From Candidatus Bathycorpusculum sp. (GTDB lineage Archaea > Thermoproteota > Bathyarchaeia > Bathyarchaeales > Bathycorpusculaceae), in the NCBI GenBank assembly GCA_009781395.1, contig WQYG01000008.1:1-35997 (forward strand): 35,997 nt of DNA, in the 5' to 3' direction. The position numbers and the translations under genes are program-made. This document shows positions 1-7,312 of this stretch, piece after piece (the stretch's first letter is position 1; every line of letters starts with the position of its first letter). Below the pieces are notes generated by a model that was given only the letters and a program-made list of their open reading frames with translations, ran no database searches and was not told the DNA's origin.

Positions 1-2
1 CT

Positions 3-113
3 AGAACTTTTGAAGAGCTGCAAAAAGCACTAAAGATTGCCTTTAGTGAAATTACTCTTAGCGATATTAAAAACTGGTACAAACACGACGGATACAAGAC
101 AATGTCAATTTAA
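3..113 (+). pseudogene. C-terminal fragment of an IS630-like transposase
   Basis: An open frame enters from the left edge and ends at a TAA at 111-113, giving 36 residues. The end of the peptide (EITLSDIKNWYKHDGY) resembles the C-terminus typical of IS630/Tc1-type DDE transposases, where a short helix is followed by a W-x-x-H-x-GY ending. The catalytic domain lies outside the window, so I cannot tell whether the full gene is intact. No terminal inverted repeat is visible between this stop and position 430. The assignment rests on pattern memory of the family's last 30 residues only. Confidence 0.45.
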
Positions 114-117
114 GTTG

Positions 118-224
118 CTATATGGTGCGTGTTAGTTGGGTTATTTCTGTTTTTAGTTGTTTGTTTTCCTGTGTGAGTTGTTCTAGTTTTTGGCAGGTTG
201 GGGGGTTGTACTTACGCAGGACAT
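118..224 (-). pseudogene. Small coiled-coil ORF with a displaced start (transposon-associated?)
   Basis: The minus-strand frame ending at 118 encodes a peptide beginning LRKYNPPTCQKLEQLTQ and continuing as a short Glu/Lys/Gln-rich amphipathic helix of about 25 residues, which looks like genuine coding sequence. The only nearby ATG (224-222) is one base out of register with it, so the gene has either suffered a one-base frameshift at its start or uses a non-ATG start. It follows the DUF2080-like gene on the same strand with about a dozen bases between them, which suggests both belong to one mobile element. Function unknown; the call of a broken gene is an inference. Confidence 0.3.
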
Positions 225-236
225 GATGAGGTTGGT

Positions 237-422
237 TTATGGTGTGGTGTTGGTGGTGTTGTTTTGTTTGGGCAGTATGATGATGTAGGCTTGGTGTCCG
301 ATGTATTCTTTTGGGCACCCTATTTTTGCGCCGTTGCCTATGGGTGTTACTGTGCCTTGGTAGTATCCTGTTATGTTTGTTATTGTTAGTGTTGTTTGTG
401 GGTTTTGTTTTTGTCTTGGCAT
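237..422 (-). CDS. DUF2080-like archaeal transposon-associated small protein
   Basis: A 61-residue protein from the chosen start (MPRQKQNPQTTL). Its core, V-T-P-I-G-N-G-A-K followed by C-P-K-E-Y-I-G-H-Q-A, matches the pattern I know for DUF2080, a family of short proteins found with archaeal transposons (a VxPxGNGAxIxxPKxxxG core). The frame stays open to 437 with an earlier ATG, but a good TATA sequence at 440-453 would place the transcription start almost on the ATG at 422, so I prefer that one and a leaderless message. The tail is Asn/Thr/Gln-rich. It lies opposite in strand to the transposase fragment at the window edge. The role of DUF2080 in transposition is not established. Confidence 0.6.
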   Translation of the reverse strand: MPRQKQNPQTTLTITNITGYYQGTVTPIGNGAKIGCPKEYIGHQAYIIILPKQNNTTNTTP

Positions 423-439
423 ACATAGTTTATACATTG

Positions 440-453
440 TTTATACTTATAAG
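440..453 (-). promoter_or_regulatory. TATA box of the DUF2080-like gene
   Basis: On the minus strand this reads TTATAAGTATAAAC, a good archaeal TATA element. Its centre lies about 25 bases from the ATG at 422, the spacing expected for a leaderless transcript. It sits in the 113-base gap between this gene and the divergent surface-protein gene at 536, so part of the same AT-rich stretch may serve the other direction. Confidence 0.45.
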
Positions 454-535
454 GTTTTTGGTGGCAAAACTCTTAAAAACGTTAATGAGCTGAATACATA
501 TCATACAAATAAGGATTATAACAAACAAAAAGGAT

Positions 536-3001
536 ATGACGATAATGAATACCACATCTAAACAATTATCAAGTATTTTACTAATTTTTTGTATAACTAT
601 AAGCATAGTGGCTTTTTCAACTCCCATAGTAACAGCCGCCACCGAGACCCCCCCAATGATAGTCGCTGGACATTTGCATTCTTTGGCTTTGAAAAGCGAT
701 GGCACCGTATATGCCTGGGGAAACAACAACAAGGGCCAGTTGGGAGATGGCACAACCACAAACCGACATGAACCAGTAAAAGTATCTGGCTTAACAGATG
801 TATGTGCTATAGCCGCCGGAGAATATCATTGTTTGGTTTTGAAAAGCGATGGCACCGTATATGCCTGGGGAGATAACGAATTTGGTCAGTTGGGAGATGG
901 CACAACCACAAACCGACATGAACCAGTAAAAGTATCTGGCTTAACAGATGTATGTGCTATAGCCGCCGGAAGTTTGTATTCTTTGGCTTTGAAAAGCGAT
1001 GGCACCGTATATGCTTGGGGAGACAACTATAGAGGTCAGTTGGGGGATGGCACAACCACAGACCGTTATGTGCCTGTACAAGTAGCTAGCTTAACAGGTG
1101 TAAGTGCTATAGATGCGGGATATTTGCATTCTTTGGCTTTGAAAAGCGATGGCACCGTATATGCCTGGGGATACAACAACTATGGTCAATTAGGTGACGG
1201 TTCTACTACAAGACGCCCTACGCCTGTGCAAGTGTCGGGTTTATCGGGGATTAGTGCCATAGCCGCTGGCGACCAACATTGTTTGGCTTTTAAAAACGAT
1301 GGCACCGTATATGCCTGGGGAAACAATTATTTCGGTCAGTTGGGAGATGGCACAACCACAAACCGTAACACACCTGTACAAGTATCTAGTTTAACGGGTG
1401 TAAGTGTTAGTGCCATAGTCGCTGGAGGTTTTCATTCTTTGGCTTTGAAAAGTGATGGTACGGTTTGGGCTTGGGGGCGTAATCTATATGGTGAGTTGGG
1501 GGACGGTACCACCACAGACCGTTATGTGGCTGTGCAAGTATCAGGTTTATCGGGTGTATGTGCTATAGCCGCCGGATATGGGTACTCTTTGGTTTTGAAG
1601 GGTGATGGTACGGTTTGGGCTTGGGGTGATAATGAGGTTGGGCAGTTGGGGGATGGCACCACCACACAACACAATACACCCATACAGGTAACAGGACTCA
1701 TTCTATCAACCCCTTCTACACCCCCATCTGCAACTATAAACGGCAGCAACTCCGCTATCGGCAATGTGGGCGACACAGTTATCATAAACTTTTACGATTT
1801 CACTGCTAATGGCGAGGTAGGCCTCTTCTGGGATGAATTATCTTTTGAGTGCATGATAAACTCTATTCAGCTAACCAACGATGATATCGACGGCGTTTTT
1901 ATGCAAGTTATTCCAGAGGATATTTGTGGCATACATACTTTAATCGTAGCAGAACTAACTCCTGCTGGAACTATTGATACTGCTCAATGCGTTGCAGTAT
2001 ACTTTACGATTAACCCAAGCATTACCCTATATCCAACAGTAGTTCACATAGGCAATGCTATAACAGTTACGGGAACAGGTTTTAACGCAAAAGTAGCTGT
2101 TGATGTCTTTTTCAACGATGTCCAAGTGGATACCGATCCTGATTCAGTAGAAACAGATGATTTGGGTAGCTTTATAGCAACTTTTCAAGTGCCTACAGGC
2201 ACAAGTGCCGGCGATTATGAGGTTGCTGCATATGACGGAGACAACCATGTGAAGACACAGCTTTCAATCTATCCAGAGTTTACTGTAACTGTTAATACTG
2301 ATTTGTCTACATATACTCAGAATTCTATAGGTAGTTTCCAATTAACCAGTACAACACCAGTAGACGGTGTAATTGAGATTTATACTCCGGAGGATAAACT
2401 CTTTGGCACCCTAAATATTAAGGCTGGAAATTGGGAATTAGACATCACAACAGGGTTATTTAATTATGTGGAGGGAAGTTTTCCAGCGGATGGTAATACA
2501 AAGTTTATGCTTTCAGCTGGTGCAAAAATAGGTGAGTACACATGGGTTGTAACTTTTGTTAATGCAGGTGTACCCGTGGTTTTTGATGGAGCCTTTAAAG
2601 TTGTTGATAAAAACATAGACATTATTCCTGGACCTCCAGGTGAACCAGGACCACAAGGAGAACCAGGACCACAAGGAGAACCAGGACCACAAGGAGAACC
2701 AGGTGATACCGGAGCAAAAGGTGATACCGGAGCAAAAGGTGATACCGGAGCAAAAGGTGATACCGGAGCAAAAGGTGATACCGGAGCAAAAGGTGATACC
2801 GGAGCAAAAGGTGATACCGGAGCAAAAGGTGATACCGGAGAGAGCGGGGCTGATGGGGCTCCAGGTGTTGATAGCACTCAAAGTTCAGCTGAACAAAGTT
2901 GGTTAATAACTGCTGTTGCTGTTTTAGCCGCTGTCTCTTTAGTTCTTGGCGTAGTGTCAACGTTTCTTGTCTTTACGTTACGCCGAAAAACACGTCTCTA
3001 A
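536..3001 (+). CDS. Membrane-anchored RCC1-repeat surface protein with collagen-like stalk
   Basis: An 821-residue secreted protein. Residues 1-34 look like a signal peptide (hydrophobic run [17 protein letters not shown], cleavage after VTA). Residues about 42-392 hold seven RCC1-type repeats of about 50 residues, each with a [14 protein letters not shown] core and GQLGDGTTT; these normally fold into a seven-bladed propeller, so this may be one complete propeller. Residues about 400-690 are beta-rich, with one stretch (about 500-580) like an Ig/TIG domain. Residues about 699-778 are collagen-like Gly-X-Y triplets: three GEPGPQ units, then seven GDTGAK units. A single TM helix (about 788-814) and a basic tail end the protein. 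The layout is a head on a stalk on a membrane anchor. The ligand is unknown. ATG at 545 is an alternative start. A pyrimidine tract follows the stop. Confidence 0.85.
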   Translation: MTIMNTTSKQLSSILLIFCITISIVAFSTPIVTAATETPPMIVAGHLHSLALKSDGTVYAWGNNNKGQLGDGTTTNRHEPVKVSGLTDVCAIAAGEYHCLVLKSDGTVYAWGDNEFGQLGDGTTTNRHEPVKVSGLTDVCAIAAGSLYSLALKSDGTVYAWGDNYRGQLGDGTTTDRYVPVQVASLTGVSAIDAGYLHSLALKSDGTVYAWGYNNYGQLGDGSTTRRPTPVQVSGLSGISAIAAGDQHCLAFKNDGTVYAWGNNYFGQLGDGTTTNRNTPVQVSSLTGVSVSAIVAGGFHSLALKSDGTVWAWGRNLYGELGDGTTTDRYVAVQVSGLSGVCAIAAGYGYSLVLKGDGTVWAWGDNEVGQLGDGTTTQHNTPIQVTGLILSTPSTPPSATINGSNSAIGNVGDTVIINFYDFTANGEVGLFWDELSFECMINSIQLTNDDIDGVFMQVIPEDICGIHTLIVAELTPAGTIDTAQCVAVYFTINPSITLYPTVVHIGNAITVTGTGFNAKVAVDVFFNDVQVDTDPDSVETDDLGSFIATFQVPTGTSAGDYEVAAYDGDNHVKTQLSIYPEFTVTVNTDLSTYTQNSIGSFQLTSTTPVDGVIEIYTPEDKLFGTLNIKAGNWELDITTGLFNYVEGSFPADGNTKFMLSAGAKIGEYTWVVTFVNAGVPVVFDGAFKVVDKNIDIIPGPPGEPGPQGEPGPQGEPGPQGEPGDTGAKGDTGAKGDTGAKGDTGAKGDTGAKGDTGAKGDTGAKGDTGESGADGAPGVDSTQSSAEQSWLITAVAVLAAVSLVLGVVSTFLVFTLRRKTRL
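2645..2698 (+). repeat. Three tandem 18-bp repeats encoding collagen-like triplets
   Basis: The unit CCAGGACCACAAGGAGAA occurs three times head to tail and encodes Pro-Gly-Pro-Gln-Gly-Glu. It begins the collagen-like stalk of the RCC1 surface protein. The copies are identical at DNA level, which points to recent slippage or unequal exchange. Confidence 0.85.
2702..2840 (+). repeat. Seven perfect tandem 18-bp repeats plus a partial eighth (GDTGAK stalk)
   Basis: The unit GGTGATACCGGAGCAAAA is repeated seven times without a single difference (2702-2827), and a partial eighth copy runs to 2840 before the sequence diverges. Each unit encodes Gly-Asp-Thr-Gly-Ala-Lys, two collagen-like triplets. 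Because the unit is a multiple of three bases, gain or loss of copies would lengthen or shorten the stalk without breaking the frame. The opposite strand carries long open frames here that are only shadows of the repeat. Confidence 0.95.
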
Positions 3002-3002
3002 A

Positions 3003-3028
3003 CTAACTTTTCTTTCTTTTTCTTTTAG
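3003..3028 (+). terminator. Pyrimidine-rich terminator after the RCC1 surface protein
   Basis: Directly after the stop codon lies a run of T and C (CTTTTCTTTCTTTTTCTTTT). T-rich tracts of this kind are the usual archaeal intrinsic termination signal and need no hairpin. Confidence 0.55.
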
Positions 3029-3507
3029 GTTAATTTTAGGTAATGTCTCAAAGTAGGTGGCGGACAAAAATGTTCGTTATGTCTTTAGTTTAGAGGTGGA
3101 GAATGATGATTTGGTTGCTTTGAGTTCATTTTGTGGGTTTATCAATAAGGGGTTGTTTGGGAATTGTTGGTACGGTAGGGTGCCGTCTTTTGTTTTTTAG
3201 TGTGTTGTTTGGTTTATAGTTCTAACTTTGGTAAGTTGCCCAATATGTCTATATATTTCTAAAATTATCCATGTGTTAGTGTTGTAGATGCAGCTGGGGA
3301 AAGCATTAAGACGAGTTGGGTGTAAATTTGGAAGGATATGTTTCTTTGCACTTACTATACGGGCTTTATGTGGAGATGTAGAGTCTTGTTTAGTACATGA
3401 AAGGATTGTCTAAACATAGTTTGTGTATGATTTGAAGGGTTATGGAACTATTTCCATTTTGCAGGTAGGAATTACTTATGGCTTGACCAGATGTAGAGAT
3501 AACAAAA
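3029..3507. other. Long gap upstream of gdhA with one doubtful small ORF
   Basis: The gap holds one open frame of 47 codons on the plus strand, GTG at 3057 to TAG at 3200, encoding a peptide beginning VADKNVRYVFSLEVEN. Its codon use looks gene-like, but it has no convincing Shine-Dalgarno sequence and I do not recognise it; it could be a remnant of a larger gene. A TATA-like TCTATATATTTC lies near 3247-3258. The remainder up to 3507 is G+T-rich on the plus strand, has many stops and shows no structure I can defend. The gdhA promoter should lie here, but I cannot pin it. Confidence 0.3.
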
Positions 3508-4866
3508 ATGAGTGTGATTGGTATGATGTATAAAACACCTGAAGATTTCATGGAGTATGTAAAAAGTAGGAATCCTAATCAACCAGAGTTTCATCAAGCA
3601 GTTCATGAGGTTGTTACGTCGGTTTGGTCGGTGATTGAGAGCAATCCCAAGTATCAGGCGGCTAGTATTTTGGAGCGGATGATTGAGCCTGAGCGTGTAT
3701 TGATATTTAGGGTTACTTGGACTAATGATAAAGGTGGTGTTGAGGTAAACAAGGGTTATAGGATTCAGATGAATAGTGCCATTGGACCATACAAGGGCGG
3801 TATTCGTTTTCATCCAAGTGTTAATTTAAGTATACTAAAGTTTTTGGCTTTTGAACAGGTGTTTAAGAATTCTTTAACCACTTTACCTATGGGTGGTGGT
3901 AAGGGTGGGACGGATTTTGATCCTAAAGGTAAAAGTGATGCGGAAATTATGAGGTTTTGTCATAATTTCATGTTGGAGCTTTCACGGCATATTGGTCCAA
4001 ATACTGATGTTCCGGCAGGGGATATTGGGGTTGGTGCACGGGAAGTGGGCTTTATGTTTGGAATGTATAAGAAGCTTCGAAACGAGTTTACAGGCGTGCT
4101 GACGGGTAAGGGTCTTAATTGGGGCGGTAGTTTGATTCGGCCAGAGGCGACGGGTTATGGGGTTACTTATTTTGCGCAAGAGATGCTTAAAACGCGTAAT
4201 GAAGATTTTAAGGGTAAGATTGTTGCCATTTCAGGGTCGGGTAATGTTGCTCAATATGCGGTGCAGAAAGTAAACGAGTTAGGAGGTAAAGTAGTGACGT
4301 TATCTGATAGTAATGGAACCATATATGATAGTGAGGGCATTGATAATTCAAAACTCGCATACGTAATGGATTTGAAGAATAAACGTAGAGGCCGAATTAA
4401 AGAGTATGCAAGTGAATACAAGAATGCAGAGTATCTTGAGGACAAACGACCTTGGGGAGTTAAATGTGACGTGGCATTACCTTGTGCTACACAAAACGAA
4501 ATCAGCGAAGAAGATGCAAAGACTTTGATTAACAATGGCTGTTACTGTATAAGCGAAGGCGCTAACATGCCCACTGTACCCGAAGGCGTAAAGGTGTTTC
4601 TCAAAAACAAAGTGTTATACGGACCAGGAAAAGCAGCCAACGCAGGCGGCGTAGCAACCTCAGGCTTAGAAATGACACAAAACAGCATGCGCCTTGCATG
4701 GACACGCGAAGAAGTTGACACACGCCTAAAAGCAATCATGACATCCATTCACCAAACCTGCGTCAAATACGGCAAAGAAGACGATTTCATCAACTATGTT
4801 AAAGGCGCAAACATTGGCGGCTTTGTAAAAGTAGCCGACACCATGATAGATCAAGGAACACTTTAA
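3508..4866 (+). CDS. gdhA: Glutamate dehydrogenase, bacterial hexameric NADP type
   Basis: A 452-residue protein that catalyses the reversible reductive amination of 2-oxoglutarate to glutamate in the cytosol. It follows Escherichia coli GdhA almost residue by residue from EFHQAV onward. The substrate-binding and catalytic region has SAIGPYKGGIRFHPSVN and PMGGGKGGTDFDPKG (Lys near residue 131); the Rossmann part has GSGNVAQYA (about 240) and the C-terminus has PGKAANAGGVATSGLEM. It has the length of the bacterial small-subunit type (about 450), not the roughly 415-420 of the usual archaeal enzymes, so I infer transfer from bacteria. No good Shine-Dalgarno sequence precedes the ATG; the two ATGs at codons 6 and 7 are alternatives. 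Its codons shift from T/G-ending in the first half to A/C-ending in the second, which argues that it is well established in this genome. Confidence 0.95.
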   Translation: MSVIGMMYKTPEDFMEYVKSRNPNQPEFHQAVHEVVTSVWSVIESNPKYQAASILERMIEPERVLIFRVTWTNDKGGVEVNKGYRIQMNSAIGPYKGGIRFHPSVNLSILKFLAFEQVFKNSLTTLPMGGGKGGTDFDPKGKSDAEIMRFCHNFMLELSRHIGPNTDVPAGDIGVGAREVGFMFGMYKKLRNEFTGVLTGKGLNWGGSLIRPEATGYGVTYFAQEMLKTRNEDFKGKIVAISGSGNVAQYAVQKVNELGGKVVTLSDSNGTIYDSEGIDNSKLAYVMDLKNKRRGRIKEYASEYKNAEYLEDKRPWGVKCDVALPCATQNEISEEDAKTLINNGCYCISEGANMPTVPEGVKVFLKNKVLYGPGKAANAGGVATSGLEMTQNSMRLAWTREEVDTRLKAIMTSIHQTCVKYGKEDDFINYVKGANIGGFVKVADTMIDQGTL

Positions 4867-4898
4867 CCCACACAACACACACTATAGGGACAATAAAG

Positions 4899-4973
4899 AG
4901 TGTTCCTGTATGCCGTGAACACAATATTCATGTGCATCATCAAGGCTACAGGTTCACACTTTTTAATTTTTTT
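4899..4973 (+). terminator. Large hairpin followed by a T-run after gdhA
   Basis: The left arm at 4899-4914 (AGTGTTCCTGTATGCC) pairs imperfectly with the right arm at 4944-4960 (GGCTACAGGTTCACACT), with two small internal loops. The loop region contains a further short TGAA/TTCA pairing. A T-rich tract begins at 4960 and runs to about 4973. The simplest reading is a terminator for gdhA. The stem is longer than most archaeal terminators, so a stable 3' RNA is also possible. Confidence 0.55.
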
Positions 4974-5103
4974 ATGATGAGATGTTATTTATTTTAGTTA
5001 GTTAGATTGGAGATAGATTGTTTTTTAGAATTGTAGTGTATTGTGAGTAAAAGGGTATAATTTTAAATGTGAGAGAGGGTAAAAGTTTGGTATGTGACAT
5101 GGT

Positions 5104-6120
5104 ATGAAAGCGCTTGTCCTTGAAGAAATAAAAAATCTTCATCTAGTTGATAGGGAAATGCCTGTTTGTGACGATGATCATAATGCTGATGAAGTGTTAC
5201 TAAAGGTTAATTATTGTTCTGTATGTCGGACTGATGCAAAGATGTGGTTCCAAGGTCAAAGAGATCTAGTTTTGCCAAGAGTTTTAGGTCATGAGATTTG
5301 TGGTCAAAAACTTGATTCAAAGGAGCAATATGTTGTTTGGCCGGCAAGGGTGTGTAATAAGTGTTCTAACTGTAGAAATGGGGTAGAGAATCTTTGCAGT
5401 AATCTTCAAATTATGGGGTTTCATCGTGACGGGGGATTTGCGCAGTACGTAAAAGTGCCCAAAGAAAGCCTTATAAGAGTACCTGAAACTGTTCCTGCGG
5501 AAATTGCTTGTATGACAGAATTGTTATCTTCAGCAGTAAATGCCGTTGAGCAGGTTGGTTTGCAGAAAGATCAAAATGTGCTCATTTTTGGCGGGGGACC
5601 TGCGGGGTTGATGCTTGGGTTGGCTTGTAAATTCTTTGGTGCTATTCCATTTATTGTTGAAAAAGACCATAAAAAACGTGGAAGAGTACAGCCGTTCTGT
5701 AAAAGTGCAGATATTCACCTATCTGACGATGAGATAGAAAAAGAGGGTTTTTTTGAGAGGTTTGATGTTGTGATAAATGCTGCGCCATATTCAGATATTT
5801 TGTCGGAGGGGATTTTGAGGTTAAATGTGGGGGGTAAATTTTGTTTATTTAGTGGGTTTATAAAAAATGTTAACCTGCCAAGTGATTTATTAAATGAGGT
5901 TCACTATAGGCAGTTAACTATAATTGGAGCTTATGGGAGTACGAAACGTCAAATGGTGGTGGCTTTGAAAATTTTAGAAGCCAATACTCAAAGTATTGGG
6001 TTGTTGATTGATAAAATAATAGGTCTTGAAAGTGTTCCATTAGTGTTGCCTGAGATTTTACAGGGTCAGGCTTTGAAGTATGTTGTAGATTTGCAGAAGG
6101 GTGAGGTTTTTGGTAACTGA
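5104..6120 (+). CDS. Zinc-dependent medium-chain dehydrogenase
   Basis: A 338-residue member of the medium-chain dehydrogenase/reductase family, similar to sorbitol and threonine dehydrogenases. An N-terminal GroES-like domain has catalytic-zinc residues (Cys in NYCSVCRTD near 40, GHE at about 62-64) and a structural-zinc loop with the pattern C-x2-C-x2-C-x7-C (about 83-98). The Rossmann domain starts with IFGGGPAGLMLGLA near 160. It should oxidise a secondary alcohol or polyol with NAD(P); the substrate cannot be read from the sequence. Its 3' end overlaps the next gene by up to 20 bases, so the two are almost certainly co-transcribed and probably act in one pathway. The ATG at 5104 has no strong Shine-Dalgarno sequence. 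Confidence 0.8.
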   Translation: MKALVLEEIKNLHLVDREMPVCDDDHNADEVLLKVNYCSVCRTDAKMWFQGQRDLVLPRVLGHEICGQKLDSKEQYVVWPARVCNKCSNCRNGVENLCSNLQIMGFHRDGGFAQYVKVPKESLIRVPETVPAEIACMTELLSSAVNAVEQVGLQKDQNVLIFGGGPAGLMLGLACKFFGAIPFIVEKDHKKRGRVQPFCKSADIHLSDDEIEKEGFFERFDVVINAAPYSDILSEGILRLNVGGKFCLFSGFIKNVNLPSDLLNEVHYRQLTIIGAYGSTKRQMVVALKILEANTQSIGLLIDKIIGLESVPLVLPEILQGQALKYVVDLQKGEVFGN

Positions 6121-7186
6121 GGAGAAATTAAGAGCCTTTGGTCAATTGATTTGTAAGGTGGCATCGGGTAAAACTTTGACTAGGGAGGAGTCTTGTGAGG
6201 TGTATAGGCAGATTATTTTAAATGAGCAGCCTGAGCTTCAGCAAGGAGCTTTTTTGGTAGCACATATTACGCGTAAGCCGACTACAGAGGAGCTGTCAGG
6301 TGTTTGGGATGCGCTGGACAGGTTTGATACGGAGAAGTTTAAGGCGGAGGTTGGGGGTGCTGTGTGTGATATTGTGGGTACGGGTTCGGATGCTCTAAAG
6401 ACTGTGAATGCTTCTTCGCCAGCGGCTCTTATTGCATCGGCTTGTGGAGTGCCTGTTGCTAAGAAGGGGGCTAAGAAAGTGACTGGTGTTTCGGGGGCTT
6501 CGGAGATTTTTGAAATTTTGGGGGTTAATTTGTCAAGTCCTATGAGTAAGGCTAAACAGAGTTTAGAGAGGTATAATATTTGTTATATGCCAGGGGAGGC
6601 TTTTTTGAAGTCGGGTTGGGCGCGGCTTATTCAGTATATGCGGTTTACGTCTGCGTTTAATATTGTTGGTCCGTTGACGTTGCCGTGTGAGAATACGAGT
6701 TGTATTGTTATTGGGGCTTATGCGCCTGAGGTGTGTGATCAGCTTGTTGCTATTTTGAAGGAGATTGGAATTAAACGTGCTGTAGCGCCTTATGGCATGG
6801 TTAACGGTGTTGAGAGCAGCAGGGGTATTGATGAGTTTTCGCCATGTGGTCCAACAAGAGTAGTTGAGTTAAAAAATGGAGAAATTCAAAACTATATTGT
6901 GGAACCTGAGGATTTTGGTATAAAAACGCATCCAAGCTTTGATGTTGCTTCCTTTAACAAAGCCTATGATAACGCCATGGCTATCAGACGAGTACTTTCA
7001 GGTGCTCATAACGATAATGCTAAGGATGGTCCATTGGCTGATTTGTTTTGTATGAACGCTGCAGCTGCTTTGTATGTATCAGGCATCAGTGATTCTTATA
7101 AGGATTGTATGGAGAGGGCACAGGAAGCATTACGTTTAGGCAAAGCTTTGAAACAACTTAACTATTTAGTTAATCAACAAGCCTAA
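6101..7186 (+). CDS. TrpD-like phosphoribosyltransferase, probably not anthranilate-specific
   Basis: A protein of up to 361 residues with the anthranilate phosphoribosyltransferase fold: an N-terminal helical domain (GKTLTREE, GAFLVAHITRKPTTEEL) and the PRPP loop DIVGTGSDALKTVNASSPAA near 90-110. True TrpD enzymes have GTGGD, NIST and KHGN; here these are GTGSD, NASS and KKGA, so the His-Asn pair that contacts anthranilate is missing. The NIVGPLTLP segment is kept. I infer a TrpD-family enzyme with another acceptor. The start is GTG at 6101 or TTG at 6110; the TTG has GGTGAGG just upstream, so I find it at least as likely. The gene overlaps the zinc dehydrogenase upstream. No other trp gene is in the window. 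The plus strand turns A+C-rich over the last third of the gene. Confidence 0.7.
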   Translation: MRFLVTEEKLRAFGQLICKVASGKTLTREESCEVYRQIILNEQPELQQGAFLVAHITRKPTTEELSGVWDALDRFDTEKFKAEVGGAVCDIVGTGSDALKTVNASSPAALIASACGVPVAKKGAKKVTGVSGASEIFEILGVNLSSPMSKAKQSLERYNICYMPGEAFLKSGWARLIQYMRFTSAFNIVGPLTLPCENTSCIVIGAYAPEVCDQLVAILKEIGIKRAVAPYGMVNGVESSRGIDEFSPCGPTRVVELKNGEIQNYIVEPEDFGIKTHPSFDVASFNKAYDNAMAIRRVLSGAHNDNAKDGPLADLFCMNAAAALYVSGISDSYKDCMERAQEALRLGKALKQLNYLVNQQA

Positions 7187-7312
7187 ATCAGCAGGCAACA
7201 AGAGCAGTATTTAGATTTCAACTGTAAGAGAAAGCGCATGCAGAAAAAATAAAAAAAGTAACAGCAACAGGCTTCATGTTTTGCTGTCAGGTTATTGCCG
7301 GTTGAGAGGCAT

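Noticed and set aside
2702-2840. Regular short repeats that might suggest a CRISPR array
   Set aside because: The units are contiguous with no spacers and encode collagen-like triplets in the frame of a larger protein.
2464-2960. Long open frames on the minus strand and in a second plus frame over the collagen-like region
   Set aside because: They consist of perfectly repeated peptides produced by the 18-bp tandem repeats read in other frames.
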